64,000 nucleotides of DNA from Janthinobacterium sp. CG3 (lineage in GTDB: Bacteria > Pseudomonadota > Gammaproteobacteria > Burkholderiales > Burkholderiaceae_D), in assembly GCF_000344615.1 (NCBI RefSeq), contig NZ_KB467824.1:2359747-2423746 (forward strand), read 5' to 3'. This document shows, piece after piece, positions 56,596 through 64,000 of this stretch (the first letter of the stretch is position 1; the number at the start of each line of letters is the position of its first letter). The translations under genes and the position numbers were made by a program. The notes beneath the pieces were generated by a model. The model searched no databases and was not told the origin of the DNA. It saw nothing but the letters and a program-made list of their open reading frames with translations.

Positions 56596-56641
56596 ATTGA
56601 GAACCACCGTTTTACTGCCTAGCACACCACCCAGAATAAAC

Positions 56642-56717
56642 TGGAGCGGAAGAAGAGTCTCGAACTCTCGACCTCAACCTTGGCAAGGTTGCGCTCTACC
56701 AACTGAGCTACTTCCGC
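56642..56717 (-). tRNA. tRNA-Gly (GCC), copy 2
   Basis: The gene is 76 nt and identical to the other copies. An 84-base spacer separates it from copy 1. Confidence 0.96.
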
Positions 56718-56801
56718 GTTAGGAACAACATTCTAACAGAACCTTGACGACCTTTCTAGTGCTACTTTCCTACTCTCTGCTGCTGACGGGCTCCAAAAAC
56801 C

Positions 56802-56877
56802 TGGAGCGGAAGAAGAGTCTCGAACTCTCGACCTCAACCTTGGCAAGGTTGCGCTCTACCAACTGAGCTACTTCCGC
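56802..56877 (-). tRNA. tRNA-Gly (GCC), copy 1 (promoter-proximal)
   Basis: The gene is 76 nt with anticodon GCC and encoded CCA. It is the first gene after the consensus promoter at 56898-56925. Confidence 0.96.
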
Positions 56878-56897
56878 GTCATCAACAACAGGCCAGC

Positions 56898-56925
56898 ATT
56901 ATAGATCATCCACCGCCACTGTCAA
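56898..56925 (-). promoter_or_regulatory. Consensus sigma-70 promoter of the tRNA array
   Basis: On the minus strand a perfect TTGACA (56920-56925) and a perfect TATAAT (56898-56903) are separated by 16 bases. The -10 lies about 20 bases before the first tRNA-Gly, followed by a GC-rich discriminator as expected for stable-RNA promoters. Confidence 0.85.
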
Positions 56926-57226
56926 TGATCAAAGTATATAAACTATAAACCATGATTTCCGCACAGAATACTCAGACCCAAAGAAAACCACAACGCCTTG
57001 CGGCTGCGGGCTGAGTCCAGACGCCCCTAAAGAGGGAGGATCACTTTTTTGCCGCAGGGGCATCCATACGGACAACGCCTCGACGCGTTGTCGGGGACTG
57101 CATATGGGGAATGAATTGCGCGCAACTGTCAACCGCTTGTAAGCGGACAATTGACAAGGAGTCGCTGATGACGATGGGTTTCATTGCAAACGCTATTTAC
57201 AAGGCAATGAGAAAATGCCTTTGCGC
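56926..57226. other. Intergenic region between the tRNA array and pgsA
   Basis: No clear gene. A short plus-strand frame at 57168 (MTMGFIANAIYKAMRK...) has AAGGAG seven bases upstream but runs into pgsA antisense and has no family features. I see nothing else of note. Confidence 0.35.
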
Positions 57227-57258
57227 AAAAAACCGGGGCCGGCGCCGCAGTTGCCGGC
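57227..57258 (-). terminator. Probable terminator of pgsA
   Basis: Immediately after the pgsA stop the minus strand reads GCCGGC, an 11-base loop rich in GC, GCCGGC, then CCCGGTTTTTTG. The stem is short but strong and is followed by six T. Confidence 0.55.
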
Positions 57259-57843
57259 TTATTCGAGGTTGCCGGCCTTTTCCTTGATCAACGGCCAGGC
57301 CAGGCGCAGGTAGTAGAACATCGACCAGACCGTCAGCACGCTGGCGATCCACAACAGGCGCTCGCCCCAGACGTGGGTGTCGACCGCGCCGAACAGGACG
57401 TCGTGGAACAGCAGCAGCGGGATCGCCGTCATTTGCGCGGCGGTTTTGATTTTGCCGATCGAGCTGACCGCCACCGATTTCGAGGCGCCGATCTGCGCCA
57501 TCCATTCGCGCAGCGCGGAGATGGCGATTTCGCGGCCGATGATGATGAAGGCGAGCACCGCGTTGACGCGGTCCAGCTGCACCAGCACCAACAAGGCGCC
57601 GGCCACCATCAGTTTGTCGGCGACCGGGTCGAGGAAGGCGCCGAAGGCGGAGGTCTGGTTCCAGCGCCGCGCCAGGAAGCCGTCGAACCAGTCGGTGATG
57701 GCGGCGACGATGAACACCAGGGTGGCGACCAGGTTCTGGTCGACCTTGGGCAGCCACAGCGTCGGCAAGTAAAACACGCCGACCACCAGCGGGATCAGCG
57801 CCACGCGCAACCAGGTCAATAAAATGGGGATATTAAAAGGCAT
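57259..57843 (-). CDS. pgsA: CDP-diacylglycerol-glycerol-3-phosphate 3-phosphatidyltransferase
   Basis: The protein has 194 residues with several membrane helices. The CDP-alcohol phosphatidyltransferase motif DG-x2-AR-x8-G-x3-D-x3-D is complete ('DGFLARRWNQTSAFGAFLDP' then VAD) at about residues 53-76. It makes phosphatidylglycerol phosphate, the committed step of anionic phospholipid synthesis, in the inner membrane. It follows uvrC by 104 bases on the same strand, an order common in betaproteobacteria. Confidence 0.96.
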   Translation of the reverse strand: MPFNIPILLTWLRVALIPLVVGVFYLPTLWLPKVDQNLVATLVFIVAAITDWFDGFLARRWNQTSAFGAFLDPVADKLMVAGALLVLVQLDRVNAVLAFIIIGREIAISALREWMAQIGASKSVAVSSIGKIKTAAQMTAIPLLLFHDVLFGAVDTHVWGERLLWIASVLTVWSMFYYLRLAWPLIKEKAGNLE

Positions 57844-57947
57844 AGGGTAAAAAAATCGACCGGCTGATGAGTTAAGTTTTGCTTCGCTAGTCTACATGGC
57901 TGACGCGCATTAGCCTAGGGCGCGCGGCGTATTTCGCGCGAGCCGCT

Positions 57948-59819
57948 CTAGTGCAGCTGCTTGTAGATTTCCTCGGCCAACTGGTTGGAGATGCCTTCCA
58001 CCGACATCAGGTCCTCGACGCTGGCGTCGACCACGCCGCGCAGGCCGCCGAAGCGGGCCAGCAGCTTCTGCCGCCGCTTGGCGCCGATGCCTTCGATTTC
58101 CTCCAGGCGCGAAGTCTGGCGCGTCTTGGCGCGCTTGGCGCGCATGCCGGTGATGGCGAAGCGGTGCGCCTCGTCGCGGATCTGCGCCACCAGCATCAGC
58201 GCCGCCGATTCCTTGCCCAGTTCCTGGGCGGCGCGGCCGTCGACGAACAGCAGCGTCTCCAGGCCGACCTTGCGGCCCTCCCCTTTGGCCACGCCGACGA
58301 TCAGGCTGATGTCGAGTCCCAGTTCGGCGAAGACCTGGCGCGCCATTTCGATTTGCCCCTTGCCGCCGTCGATCAGCACCACGTCGGGCATGACGCCGTC
58401 GCCGTTGGCCACTTTTTCATAGCGCCGCATCAGCACCTGGCGCATCGCCGCGTAATCGTCGCCGGGCGTGATGTCGTTGATGTTGTAGCGCCGGTATTCG
58501 CCGTTTTGCATCGCGTGGTGGTGGAACACCACGCACGAGGCCTGGGTCGCCTCGCCCTGGGTGTGGCTGATGTCGAAGCATTCCACCCGCAGCGTTTCCA
58601 TGTCGTCGGTATCGAGGCTGAGCGCCTCGACCAGCGCGCGCGTGCGCGACTGTTGCGAGCCCTGCTCCGACAGCAGCCGCGCCAGCGAGATCTCGGCGCC
58701 CTTCTGCGCCAGTTCCAGCCACTGGCGCCGTTGCCCCTGCGGCTGGAAGATCAGGTTGACGCGGTGGCCGCACTGCTCCATCAGGGCCAGCATCAGCGCC
58801 GGCTGGTCGAATTCGATGTTCAGGATTAGCGTGCCGGGGATGAATTTTTCGGTGTAGTGCTGGACCAGGAAGGCGATCAGTACTTCGACTTCGATCGGTG
58901 CTTCGGCGATGGCGGCGGCGTCGTTCAACTGGCTCGGGAAGTAGGCGCGGTCGCCCAGGTGGCGCCCGCCGCGCACCATCGCCAGGTTGACGCAGGCGCG
59001 CCCGCCCTGGACGATGACGGCGATGACGTCGACGTCGGCGTCGCCGCTGGTTTCCATGCTTTGCTGGTGCAGCACGCGCGACAGCGCGGCGATCTGGTTG
59101 CGCACCACCACCGCCTGCTCGAACTTCAGTTCGGCGGCGTAGCCGTGCATTTTCGCCTCCATGTCGGCCATCACCTCGCCTTGCCGTCCGCGCAGGAATT
59201 TGGCGGCGTTTTCAACGTCGATCAGGTAGTCTTCGCTGCTGATCGCCTTGACGCAGGGCGCGCTGCAACGGTGGATCTGGTGCAGCAGGCAGGGCCGGGT
59301 GCGGTTGGCGTAGACGCTGTCCTCGCAGGAACGCAGCATGAACACTTTTTGCAGGATCTGCATCGACTCCTTGACCGCCCAGGCGCTGGGGAAGGGGCCG
59401 AAGTACTGGTTTTTCTTGTCGATGGCGCCGCGGTAGTAAACCATGCGCGGCGTGTCGCCGCCGGTGATTTTCAGGTAGGGATAGGACTTGTCGTCGCGGA
59501 ACAGGATGTTGAAGCGCGGCTGTAGCGTCTTGATCAGGTTGTTTTCCAGGATCAGCGCCTCGGCTTCGCTGTGCGTCACCGTGGTTTCGAGCCGGGCGAT
59601 GCGTTCGACCATCATGGCGATGCGCGGGCTGGCCAGGTTTTTCTGGAAGTAGCTCGACACGCGCTTTTTCAGGTCGCGCGCCTTGCCGACGTACAGCACG
59701 GCGTCGGCGGCGTCGAAATAACGGTACACGCCGGGCAGGCTGGGCAGCATGGCGACGGTGGCCAGCACTTGCGCGCGCGGGCCGGCGGCGCCGGTTTCGG
59801 GAATGCTTGCTTCGGTCAT
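57948..59819 (-). CDS. uvrC: Excinuclease ABC subunit C
   Basis: The protein has 623 residues. The GIY-YIG nuclease is at about 25-110 ('[20 protein letters not shown]'). A Cys cluster '[13 protein letters not shown]' and a UVR segment follow. The RNase H-like C-terminal nuclease has '[20 protein letters not shown]' and '[11 protein letters not shown]'. Helix-hairpin-helix motifs end the protein ('[18 protein letters not shown]'). It makes both incisions in nucleotide excision repair with UvrB. Confidence 0.97.
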   Translation of the reverse strand: MTEASIPETGAAGPRAQVLATVAMLPSLPGVYRYFDAADAVLYVGKARDLKKRVSSYFQKNLASPRIAMMVERIARLETTVTHSEAEALILENNLIKTLQPRFNILFRDDKSYPYLKITGGDTPRMVYYRGAIDKKNQYFGPFPSAWAVKESMQILQKVFMLRSCEDSVYANRTRPCLLHQIHRCSAPCVKAISSEDYLIDVENAAKFLRGRQGEVMADMEAKMHGYAAELKFEQAVVVRNQIAALSRVLHQQSMETSGDADVDVIAVIVQGGRACVNLAMVRGGRHLGDRAYFPSQLNDAAAIAEAPIEVEVLIAFLVQHYTEKFIPGTLILNIEFDQPALMLALMEQCGHRVNLIFQPQGQRRQWLELAQKGAEISLARLLSEQGSQQSRTRALVEALSLDTDDMETLRVECFDISHTQGEATQASCVVFHHHAMQNGEYRRYNINDITPGDDYAAMRQVLMRRYEKVANGDGVMPDVVLIDGGKGQIEMARQVFAELGLDISLIVGVAKGEGRKVGLETLLFVDGRAAQELGKESAALMLVAQIRDEAHRFAITGMRAKRAKTRQTSRLEEIEGIGAKRRQKLLARFGGLRGVVDASVEDLMSVEGISNQLAEEIYKQLH

Positions 59820-59835
59820 TGCTCGACTCTCAAAA

Positions 59836-59894
59836 CCGGGGACAGACCACGATTTCCGGGAAATACTTTCTCGGAAATCGTGGTCTGTCCCCGG
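59836..59894. repeat. Long palindromic REP-type element (GTCTGTCCCC family)
   Basis: The perfect 23-bp arms are 59836-59858 and 59872-59894, with a 13-base loop. The arm ends in GTGGTCTGTCCCCGG. It fills the short gap between acpS and uvrC, and would form a cruciform or an RNA hairpin between the two genes. Repeats with this core are frequent in Oxalobacteraceae genomes, as I recall, and are linked to RAYT transposases. Confidence 0.85.
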
Positions 59895-59903
59895 ATGTTA
59901 ATT

Positions 59904-60299
59904 TTACGCCGCCTGCTCGACGATGACGAAGGCGACCGCGTACTCGGCTTCGTCGCTGATGGTCACTTGCGCCGTCAGGCGGTTCAGCCGCATGAATTCT
60001 TCCAGCACGCCGCTGCATACGATCATCGGTTTGCCGCTGGGCGCGTTCAGCATTTGCGCCGCCGGCCAGGTCATCGGCATGTGCAGGCCCAGGCCGACGG
60101 CCTTTGAAAACGCCTCCTTGGCGGCGAAGCGGGTCGCCAGGAAACGCAGCCCGCGCACGGCGTTCTTGGCGCTGCGCGCGTGGTATTTTTCCAGCTCTTG
60201 CGGCCCGAGTATCTTGTTGGCGAAGCGCTCGCCGTGGCGCTGCAGCGCCGCCTCGATGCGGGGAATCTTGCAAATGTCGGTGCCGATGCCGTAAATCAT
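59904..60299 (-). CDS. acpS: Holo-[acyl-carrier-protein] synthase
   Basis: The protein has 131 residues. The 4'-phosphopantetheinyl transferase motifs are '[12 protein letters not shown]' (metal Asp) and '[11 protein letters not shown]' (Glu, Lys). It attaches phosphopantetheine to ACP for fatty acid synthesis. The start overlaps the pdxJ stop by four bases. Confidence 0.96.
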   Translation of the reverse strand: MIYGIGTDICKIPRIEAALQRHGERFANKILGPQELEKYHARSAKNAVRGLRFLATRFAAKEAFSKAVGLGLHMPMTWPAAQMLNAPSGKPMIVCSGVLEEFMRLNRLTAQVTISDEAEYAVAFVIVEQAA

Positions 60300-61054
60300 G
60301 TTGCCCCCAGTCGCGCGCCAACCATGATGGCCTTCATTTCGCGCACCGCGTTTTCCCAGCCGGCGAAGACGGCGTGGGCGACGATGGCGTGGCCGATGTT
60401 GAGTTCGGCGATGTCGCGGATCGCGGCGATCGCCTGGACGTTGCTGTAGTGCAGGCCGTGGCCCGCGTTGACCTTCAGGCCGCGCCGCACGCCGGCCAGC
60501 ACGCCGGCCTGGATGCGTTCCAGTTCGCCCTGTTGGGCGGCGCCGTCGGCCTCGGCGTAGCGGCCGGTGTGCAGTTCGATGACCGGTGCGCCCGCTTCGG
60601 CCGCGGCGGCGATCTGCGCCTCGTCGGCGTCGATGAACAGGCTGACGCGGATGCCCTCGCCTTGCAGTTGCGCCACGGCGGCCTGCACTTCCTTGAAATA
60701 GCGCACCACATCAAGGCCGCCCTCGGTGGTCACCTCGTGGCGCTTTTCCGGCACCAGGCAAACGTCGGACGGCTTGATGCGGCAGGCGAAGTCGATCATC
60801 TCGGCGGTAACGGCCGCCTCCAGGTTCATGCGCGTGATCAGTCGCGGCGCGATGGCGATAACGTCGGCGTCGCGGATGTGGCGGCGGTCTTCGCGCAGGT
60901 GCAGGGTGATGGCGTCGGCGCCGGCCTGTTCGGCCAGCAGCGCCGCGCGCAGCGGGTCCGGGTAGACGGTGCCGCGGGCGTTGCGCAGCGTGGCCACGTG
61001 GTCGATGTTGACACCCAGGTCGATGACCGGGCCGGACGGTTGCAGGAAGCTCAT
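60296..61054 (-). CDS. pdxJ: Pyridoxine 5'-phosphate synthase
   Basis: The protein has 252 residues with the PdxJ N-terminus '[20 protein letters not shown]', then '[13 protein letters not shown]' and '[12 protein letters not shown]'. It condenses 1-deoxyxylulose 5-phosphate with aminoacetone phosphate in vitamin B6 synthesis. It is coupled to acpS as in many proteobacteria. Confidence 0.97.
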   Translation of the reverse strand: MSFLQPSGPVIDLGVNIDHVATLRNARGTVYPDPLRAALLAEQAGADAITLHLREDRRHIRDADVIAIAPRLITRMNLEAAVTAEMIDFACRIKPSDVCLVPEKRHEVTTEGGLDVVRYFKEVQAAVAQLQGEGIRVSLFIDADEAQIAAAAEAGAPVIELHTGRYAEADGAAQQGELERIQAGVLAGVRRGLKVNAGHGLHYSNVQAIAAIRDIAELNIGHAIVAHAVFAGWENAVREMKAIMVGARLGAT

Positions 61055-61079
61055 GGTGGGGGTCGGGTTGAAAACTACA

Positions 61080-61922
61080 TCATAACTGCATCAGGTCGAT
61101 CAGGATCTGGCGCGTGTTCAGCGGCGCGCCACCGAGGTGGTGCGCCAGCAGGAAGCGCATCAGCTGCTTGCTCTGGCTTTGCGTGGCGGGGTCGGCGTAG
61201 TCTTCGCGCTCCATGTCGAGCAGGGTCTTGCCGCTGACGCGCGGCCAGGCGTCGGCGGCGCGTTCCAGCCGCGCGCCGCGCTCGGGGTCGACCACATAGA
61301 GGCGGTCGGCCTCGACCGGCTGGCGGCTGCTGGTGCAGCGCGTCAGGTCGGCGGCGACGCCGGTTTCCTTCAGCAGCGCCAGTTCGAACTTGCGCAGCAC
61401 GATGGGCGGCGGTTCGTTGTGCGCCAGCTGGTTCAGCGTGGCGACGTAGTGGTCGAACAAGGCCGGGTGCGGGTCGTCGCGCGCCAGCAGCTTGACCAGC
61501 AACTCGTTGAGGTAGAAGCCGCACAACAGCGCGGTTTTTTCCAGCGGCAGCATGCCGCCCACCCATTCGGCGCCGGTGAGGATGCGCAGCTCGGATTTGC
61601 CGGTCCAGCCGGTCGACAGCGGCTGGAAGGTTTGCAGCACGCCGCGCAGTTGCGAGTGCGGCCGCTTGGCGCCCTTGGCGACCAACGCCACGCGGCCGTG
61701 TTCGCGCGTGAACAGGTCGACGATCAGGCTGGTTTCTTTGTGGGGGTAGCTGTGCAGCACGAAGCCGGGCTGGCCGCTGACGCGGCCGTCGCGCTGCGGC
61801 GGCCGGCCGCGCCGGACCGCAGGCGCCGGCGCCGTCGTCGCAGGGGGCGCGACGGCGGGTGGCGGCGCCGGCGCGGCGGCCGGCGCGCTGACTTCTTCGG
61901 CGTCGAGCGTGTTGGTGTTCAT
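61080..61922 (-). CDS. recO: DNA repair protein RecO
   Basis: The protein has 280 residues. An Ala/Pro-rich N-terminal extension of about 45 residues precedes the OB-fold ('[20 protein letters not shown]', '[20 protein letters not shown]'). The C-terminal helical part ends '[20 protein letters not shown]'. RecO loads RecA with RecR in gap repair. It lies between era and pdxJ. Confidence 0.95.
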   Translation of the reverse strand: MNTNTLDAEEVSAPAAAPAPPPAVAPPATTAPAPAVRRGRPPQRDGRVSGQPGFVLHSYPHKETSLIVDLFTREHGRVALVAKGAKRPHSQLRGVLQTFQPLSTGWTGKSELRILTGAEWVGGMLPLEKTALLCGFYLNELLVKLLARDDPHPALFDHYVATLNQLAHNEPPPIVLRKFELALLKETGVAADLTRCTSSRQPVEADRLYVVDPERGARLERAADAWPRVSGKTLLDMEREDYADPATQSQSKQLMRFLLAHHLGGAPLNTRQILIDLMQL

Positions 61923-61946
61923 GCGCGTCGCAGCGTTGTTGCCGTG

Positions 61947-62849
61947 TTACTCGTAACCGTAGGCGCGCAAACCGGCTTCGTTGTCGGCCCAGCCGGATTT
62001 CACCTTGACCCAGATTTCCAGGTACACCGGACCGCCGAAGAGTTTCTCCATGTCCAGGCGGGCCTGGGTCGACACTTCCTTCAGGCGCGCGCCCTTGTCG
62101 CCGATAATCATCGACTTGTGGGTGTTGCGCTCGACCAGGATGGCGGCGAAGACGCGGCGCAGGTCGCCCTCTTGCTCGAACTTCTCGATCAGCACGGTGC
62201 TGGTGTACGGCAGTTCGTCGCCGACGAAGCGGAAGAGTTTTTCGCGCACGATCTCGGAGGCGAGGAACTTCTCGCTGCGGTCGGTGATGTCGTCCGGCCC
62301 GAAGATCGGCTGGTTTTCCGGCATGAAGCGCTTGATCTCGCTTTGCAGCCCTTCCAGCTGGAAATGCAGCTTGGCCGACACCGGCACGATGGCGGCGAAG
62401 TCGCGCATGGCGGCGATCTTCTGCGCGAACGGCAGCAGCACGGCCTTGTCCTTGACGCGGTCGGACTTGTTGATCACCAGGATGCACGGCACCTCTTTCG
62501 GCAGCAGGTCCATGACTTGCTGGTCGGCCGGGCCGAAGGTGCCGGCCTCGATCACGTACAGGATCACGTCCGACGAAACCAGGGTATTGGTGACGGTCTT
62601 GTTGAGCGTCTTGTTGAGCGCGTTCGAATGGCGCGTTTGGAAACCCGGCGTGTCGACGTAGATGAACTGCGCGTCTTCCACGGTCTGGATGCCGGTGATG
62701 CGGTGGCGCGTGGTCTGGGCCTTGCGCGAGGTGATACTGACTTTTGCGCCGATCAGCACGTTCATCAAGGTCGATTTGCCCACGTTCGGGCGGCCGACGA
62801 TGGCGATATAGCCACAGCGGAAGTTGGCGGGCATAGGAGTGGCTGTCAT
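61947..62849 (-). CDS. era: GTPase Era
   Basis: I chose the ATG at 62849, one base after the rnc stop; an ATG at 62882 lies inside rnc. The protein has 300 residues. GTPase motifs are 'GRPNVGKST', 'DTPG' and 'NKSD', with the KH domain at the C-terminus ('[20 protein letters not shown]'). Era binds 16S rRNA and assists 30S maturation. Confidence 0.97.
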   Translation of the reverse strand: MTATPMPANFRCGYIAIVGRPNVGKSTLMNVLIGAKVSITSRKAQTTRHRITGIQTVEDAQFIYVDTPGFQTRHSNALNKTLNKTVTNTLVSSDVILYVIEAGTFGPADQQVMDLLPKEVPCILVINKSDRVKDKAVLLPFAQKIAAMRDFAAIVPVSAKLHFQLEGLQSEIKRFMPENQPIFGPDDITDRSEKFLASEIVREKLFRFVGDELPYTSTVLIEKFEQEGDLRRVFAAILVERNTHKSMIIGDKGARLKEVSTQARLDMEKLFGGPVYLEIWVKVKSGWADNEAGLRAYGYE

Positions 62850-62850
62850 G

Positions 62851-63687
62851 CTAGTGTCGATTCTGTTTAGTGTGAAGTGCAATGGTGGTCGGCTTGCCGT
62901 CGGCGGCCTTGGCGGGCGCCGCGGCGGCGCCTTCGTGTTGGACCGTGGCGATGCCGGCCAGTTTCAGCTGGGTCGCGCGCGGCTTGGCCTTGCGGGCCGC
63001 GGCCGGCGACTTCAGCAGCGCCTGTTCGGCCACGTCCAGCGCCAGTTTGGCGGCGGCCTGTTCGCCGGCGCGGCGGCTGCCGCCGCGGCCGTAGACCTGG
63101 ATGCCCAGCTTGGGCACCAGGCATTCGATTTCGAATTCCTGGCTGTGCGCGGCGCCGTGGGTGGCCACCACGTTGTACTGCGGCAGCGAGATTTTCTTAC
63201 TCTGCAAAAATTCCTGCAGTAGCGTCTTGGCATCCTTGCCCAGCGTTTGCGGGTCGACCGAGTCGAGGATGGGAATGTAGAAGGCGCGGATGACGTCGCG
63301 CGCGGGGTCGAAGCCGGCGTCCAAAAAAATGGCGCCTAACAGCGCCTCGAGCGTGTCGGCCAGGATCGAGGGGCGCCGGAAACCGCCCGACTTCAATTCG
63401 CCCTCGCCCAGGCGCAGGAACTGCGACAGCTCCAGCTTCTGGGCGATTTCGTAGAGCGACTGCTGCTTGACCAGGTTGGCGCGCAGGCGCGACAGGTCGC
63501 CCTCGTCGATCGCCGCGAAGCGCTCGTACAGGATCGAGGCGACCACGCAGTTCAGGATCGAGTCGCCCAGGAACTCCAGCCGCTCGTTATGCAAACTGCT
63601 GTGGCTACGGTGCGTCAAGGCTTGCTGCAACAGGCCGGCATCCTGGAACGTGTAGCCTAAACGGTTTTGCAATAACTGAAGATTCAT
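62851..63687 (-). CDS. rnc: Ribonuclease III
   Basis: The protein has 278 residues. The catalytic signature '[12 protein letters not shown]' is at about residue 35 and the second acidic segment '[16 protein letters not shown]' at about 110. The dsRNA-binding domain at about 155-225 has '[20 protein letters not shown]'. A 50-residue Ala/Lys-rich tail exceeds the usual length. It processes rRNA precursors. Confidence 0.97.
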   Translation of the reverse strand: MNLQLLQNRLGYTFQDAGLLQQALTHRSHSSLHNERLEFLGDSILNCVVASILYERFAAIDEGDLSRLRANLVKQQSLYEIAQKLELSQFLRLGEGELKSGGFRRPSILADTLEALLGAIFLDAGFDPARDVIRAFYIPILDSVDPQTLGKDAKTLLQEFLQSKKISLPQYNVVATHGAAHSQEFEIECLVPKLGIQVYGRGGSRRAGEQAAAKLALDVAEQALLKSPAAARKAKPRATQLKLAGIATVQHEGAAAAPAKAADGKPTTIALHTKQNRH

Positions 63688-63712
63688 TGTCGGTTCTGTA
63701 TGGTGTTGGGGG

Positions 63713-64000
63713 TCATTCGGCGGGCTTGACGGCCGGCACGCCCTTTGCGGTGGTGCCGGTATAGTTCAGCACCAGGCTCGCCGGCCCCATCAGCGGAATG
63801 CGTTTTTCGTAGGCGAAGCTCACTTCGACCTCGCCGTTCTCGGCGCCGATGATCAAATCCTTGCCGCTGATCGAGTCGATATACGTGACGCTGGCGTTCT
63901 GGTCGAAGGCGTTCTGGATGGCGCGCACCGTGGTGCCGGCCGCCTTGGCCTGCTTGATGCCGTTCGAAATGGCCCGGTATTCAATGTAGGTCGGCACGAC
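63713..64000 (-). CDS. DUF4845 domain protein, partial (N-terminus outside the window)
   Basis: The visible 95 residues are the C-terminal part of a DUF4845 protein ('[18 protein letters not shown]' and '[20 protein letters not shown]'). The frame is open through the window edge, so the nominal start at 63997 is not real; the N-terminal membrane helix lies beyond. In Burkholderiales this gene sits between lepB and rnc and encodes a small membrane protein of unknown role. Confidence 0.85.
   Translation of the reverse strand, partial: VVPTYIEYRAISNGIKQAKAAGTTVRAIQNAFDQNASVTYIDSISGKDLIIGAENGEVEVSFAYEKRIPLMGPASLVLNYTGTTAKGVPAVKPAE

Noticed and set aside
56279..56877. Regularly spaced 76-bp repeats resembling a CRISPR array
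   Set aside because: The repeats fold as tRNA-Gly and the spacers are similar to each other; there are no cas genes.
57168..57287. Small plus-strand ORF with AAGGAG before the ATG
   Set aside because: It runs into pgsA antisense, its C-terminal part is Arg-rich shadow, and no family is recognisable.

Overview
The window comes from a GC-rich betaproteobacterium, most likely Burkholderiales, family Oxalobacteraceae (Massilia, Duganella or Janthinobacterium type). The evidence is the conserved housekeeping order DUF4845-rnc-era-recO-pdxJ-acpS at the right end, the high GC with NNC/NNG codon use, the MerR-type metal promoter and a 'GTCTGTCCCC' palindromic REP. I assigned the taxon by recognition, not by a search.

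Layout. (1) 1-4520: an orphan VgrG / VRR-NUC effector / DUF3396 immunity cassette. vgrG is cut by the window edge and split by a one-base frameshift. (2) 4565-17288: a giant kinase-STAND-GAF-PAS-GGDEF-EAL protein, a phospholipase-D/cardiolipin-synthase protein, a MepB-family protein, a FliD-like orphan and a topoisomerase III behind a perfect LexA box. Intergenic repeats lie between them. (3) 17770-38884: a complete type VI secretion locus, all on the minus strand. In transcription order it runs tssB-tssC-(terminator)-hcp-unknown ORF, then tssE-F-G-H-vgrG-YwqK/MORN-PAAR-like-small membrane protein-tssJ-K-L-M-A. All 13 core genes are present. (4) 39135-43662: a divergent membrane-anchored wHTH-STAND-TPR regulator, a small unknown protein and a second wHTH-type protein. 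The two T6SS transcription units share a 57-bp element upstream, which suggests one regulator controls both. (5) 44234-56163: an orphan livM, then a decayed accessory island. It holds a CopZ-like metallochaperone with a CueR-type promoter, a cysteine-rich metallothionein-like peptide, a hybrid histidine kinase, a multi-PAS GGDEF protein and remnants of IS30, group II intron, IS21/IS3, IS1182, IS4 and IS5 elements. It is flanked by a 42-bp direct repeat of the tRNA-Cys 3' end. (6) 56151-56877: tRNA-Cys and five identical tandem tRNA-Gly genes behind a consensus promoter. (7) 57259-64000: pgsA, uvrC, acpS, pdxJ, recO, era, rnc and a partial DUF4845 gene.

How the parts work together. TssJLM form the envelope complex, TssEFGK-VgrG-PAAR the baseplate and spike, TssBC-Hcp-TssA the tail, and ClpV recycles the sheath. 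Effectors leave on VgrG/Hcp, and the left-hand cassette is a typical toxin/immunity cargo. The regulator at 39135 is the best local candidate for switching the locus on. The two large GGDEF proteins connect the window to cyclic-di-GMP signalling. No CRISPR array, plasmid origin or intact prophage was seen.
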